From: Liriodendron chinense
Lineage: Eukaryota > Streptophyta > Magnoliopsida > Magnoliales > Magnoliaceae
DNA length: 64,000 nucleotides
Assembly: GCA_003013855.2 (NCBI GenBank)
Contig: PVNU02000861.1
Span: 58,682 to 122,681 of the forward strand
Direction: 5' to 3'
Part shown: piece after piece, positions 63,329-64,000 of the stretch
Layout: every line of letters begins with the position of its first letter
How positions within the stretch are numbered: position 1 is the first letter of the stretch
Position numbers and translations under genes: made by a program
The notes under the pieces: model-generated
What the model saw: the letters and a program-made list of their open reading frames with translations, nothing else
The model's database searches: none
Told to the model about the DNA's origin: nothing

Positions 63329-64000
63329 AGGATGAGCACACGATCCAGACTCATGGCGGTGAGAGTGCGGATCGTCTCCGTTGAAGGCACAGAAAAATTC
63401 AGTGCCATCTATTCTCATTGGTCGACGTCATTAATGACATCCGCTCACAAAACAAGCCGATTTCCCCTCTCTAGTATGGATTGAGAGGTACACAAACCCA
63501 CTTTTACTGTGTGGAATTTCTATGAGCCTCAGCATGATCTCTGTTAGATTGAAACCGTAGATCAATCTTTCCTGATTATTCTAAAGCATAAGACAAAAAG
63601 AATAAGGCAAATCCAAAGCTCAAGTGTACCACAGAACAAAAGGCATGGGATTGTACGAGTATGGTTGAAACCTTCCTACGGTCCACCGTGAGGTTTACTT
63701 GCCATCGAACCTCTTCATAAGGTCACTCAGACCTTGAAGAATGGAAAACACATACATCATCTTGATCAGAGGCATCTGTGGCCCCAAGAAGTTTTCGATG
63801 GTAGGCATTCAATTCCCATTCTTTCCTCCCATGTGCCCCACTTGCGCCTTGGATCTGATTCGTTTTTGACAACCTGACTAAAAGGTATGAAATAAAATGA
63901 ATGGACAGTGTAGATCTGAAAAATACATCATGATGGGACCAACCTAAGTTCCACATTTCTACTGCTCCGGTTTTCATATCTCTAAGCTAGAGGCGGAATT
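63329..64000. other. Right end of window, repeat remnants only
   Basis: Pieces of the palindromic family at about 63590-63950 (e.g. CATCATGATGGGACC). No gene recognised. Confidence 0.4.

Overview
The window looks like nuclear DNA of a flowering plant. It has two intron-containing plant genes, a plant-type LTR retrotransposon, LINE and copia remnants, CACTA ends, MITEs and many AT-rich microsatellites. A GTGGGCCC-rich palindromic repeat family occurs throughout; its abundance reminds me of magnoliid genomes (Magnolia, Liriodendron, Cinnamomum), but that is a weak impression from memory.

Layout. 1-3241 is the 3' part of an LRR receptor-like kinase with one intron, cut by the window edge. 3.2-32 kb holds no intact gene. 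It contains a three-copy dispersed repeat, several foldback MITEs, two CACTA-like ends, 3' pieces of LINEs, a copia integrase fragment, microsatellites and a degenerate tandem array at 29.8-31.6 kb. 32277-54660 is one 22.4 kb Ty3/gypsy element inserted in minus orientation. It has two LTRs of about 1.5 kb and a perfect 5-bp target duplication (GGAGG). 54.7-59 kb is again MITE-rich. 59651-62120 is a complete ten-exon CAX (vacuolar cation/H+ exchanger) gene on the minus strand. The right end is more palindromic repeat.

The large element is the centre of interest. Its gag-pro-RT-RNaseH-aRNH-INT order, archaeal-type second RNase H, PBS and overall size place it in the Tat (Ogre/Retand-like) lineage. 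Gag-pol is broken by a gag deletion, at least seven in-frame stops and about three frameshifts. Between pol and the 3' LTR, on the opposite strand, lie two tandem genes of the plant mobile domain (PMD) family, both free of stops. An inverted GCC-box dyad found in the LTR promoter recurs upstream of both antisense genes. The element therefore resembles a carrier of two separately promoted, host-like PMD genes running antisense to its own genomic RNA. Arabidopsis PMD proteins (MAIN/MAIL1) act in transposon silencing, so an anti-silencing role is a testable inference, not something the sequence shows.
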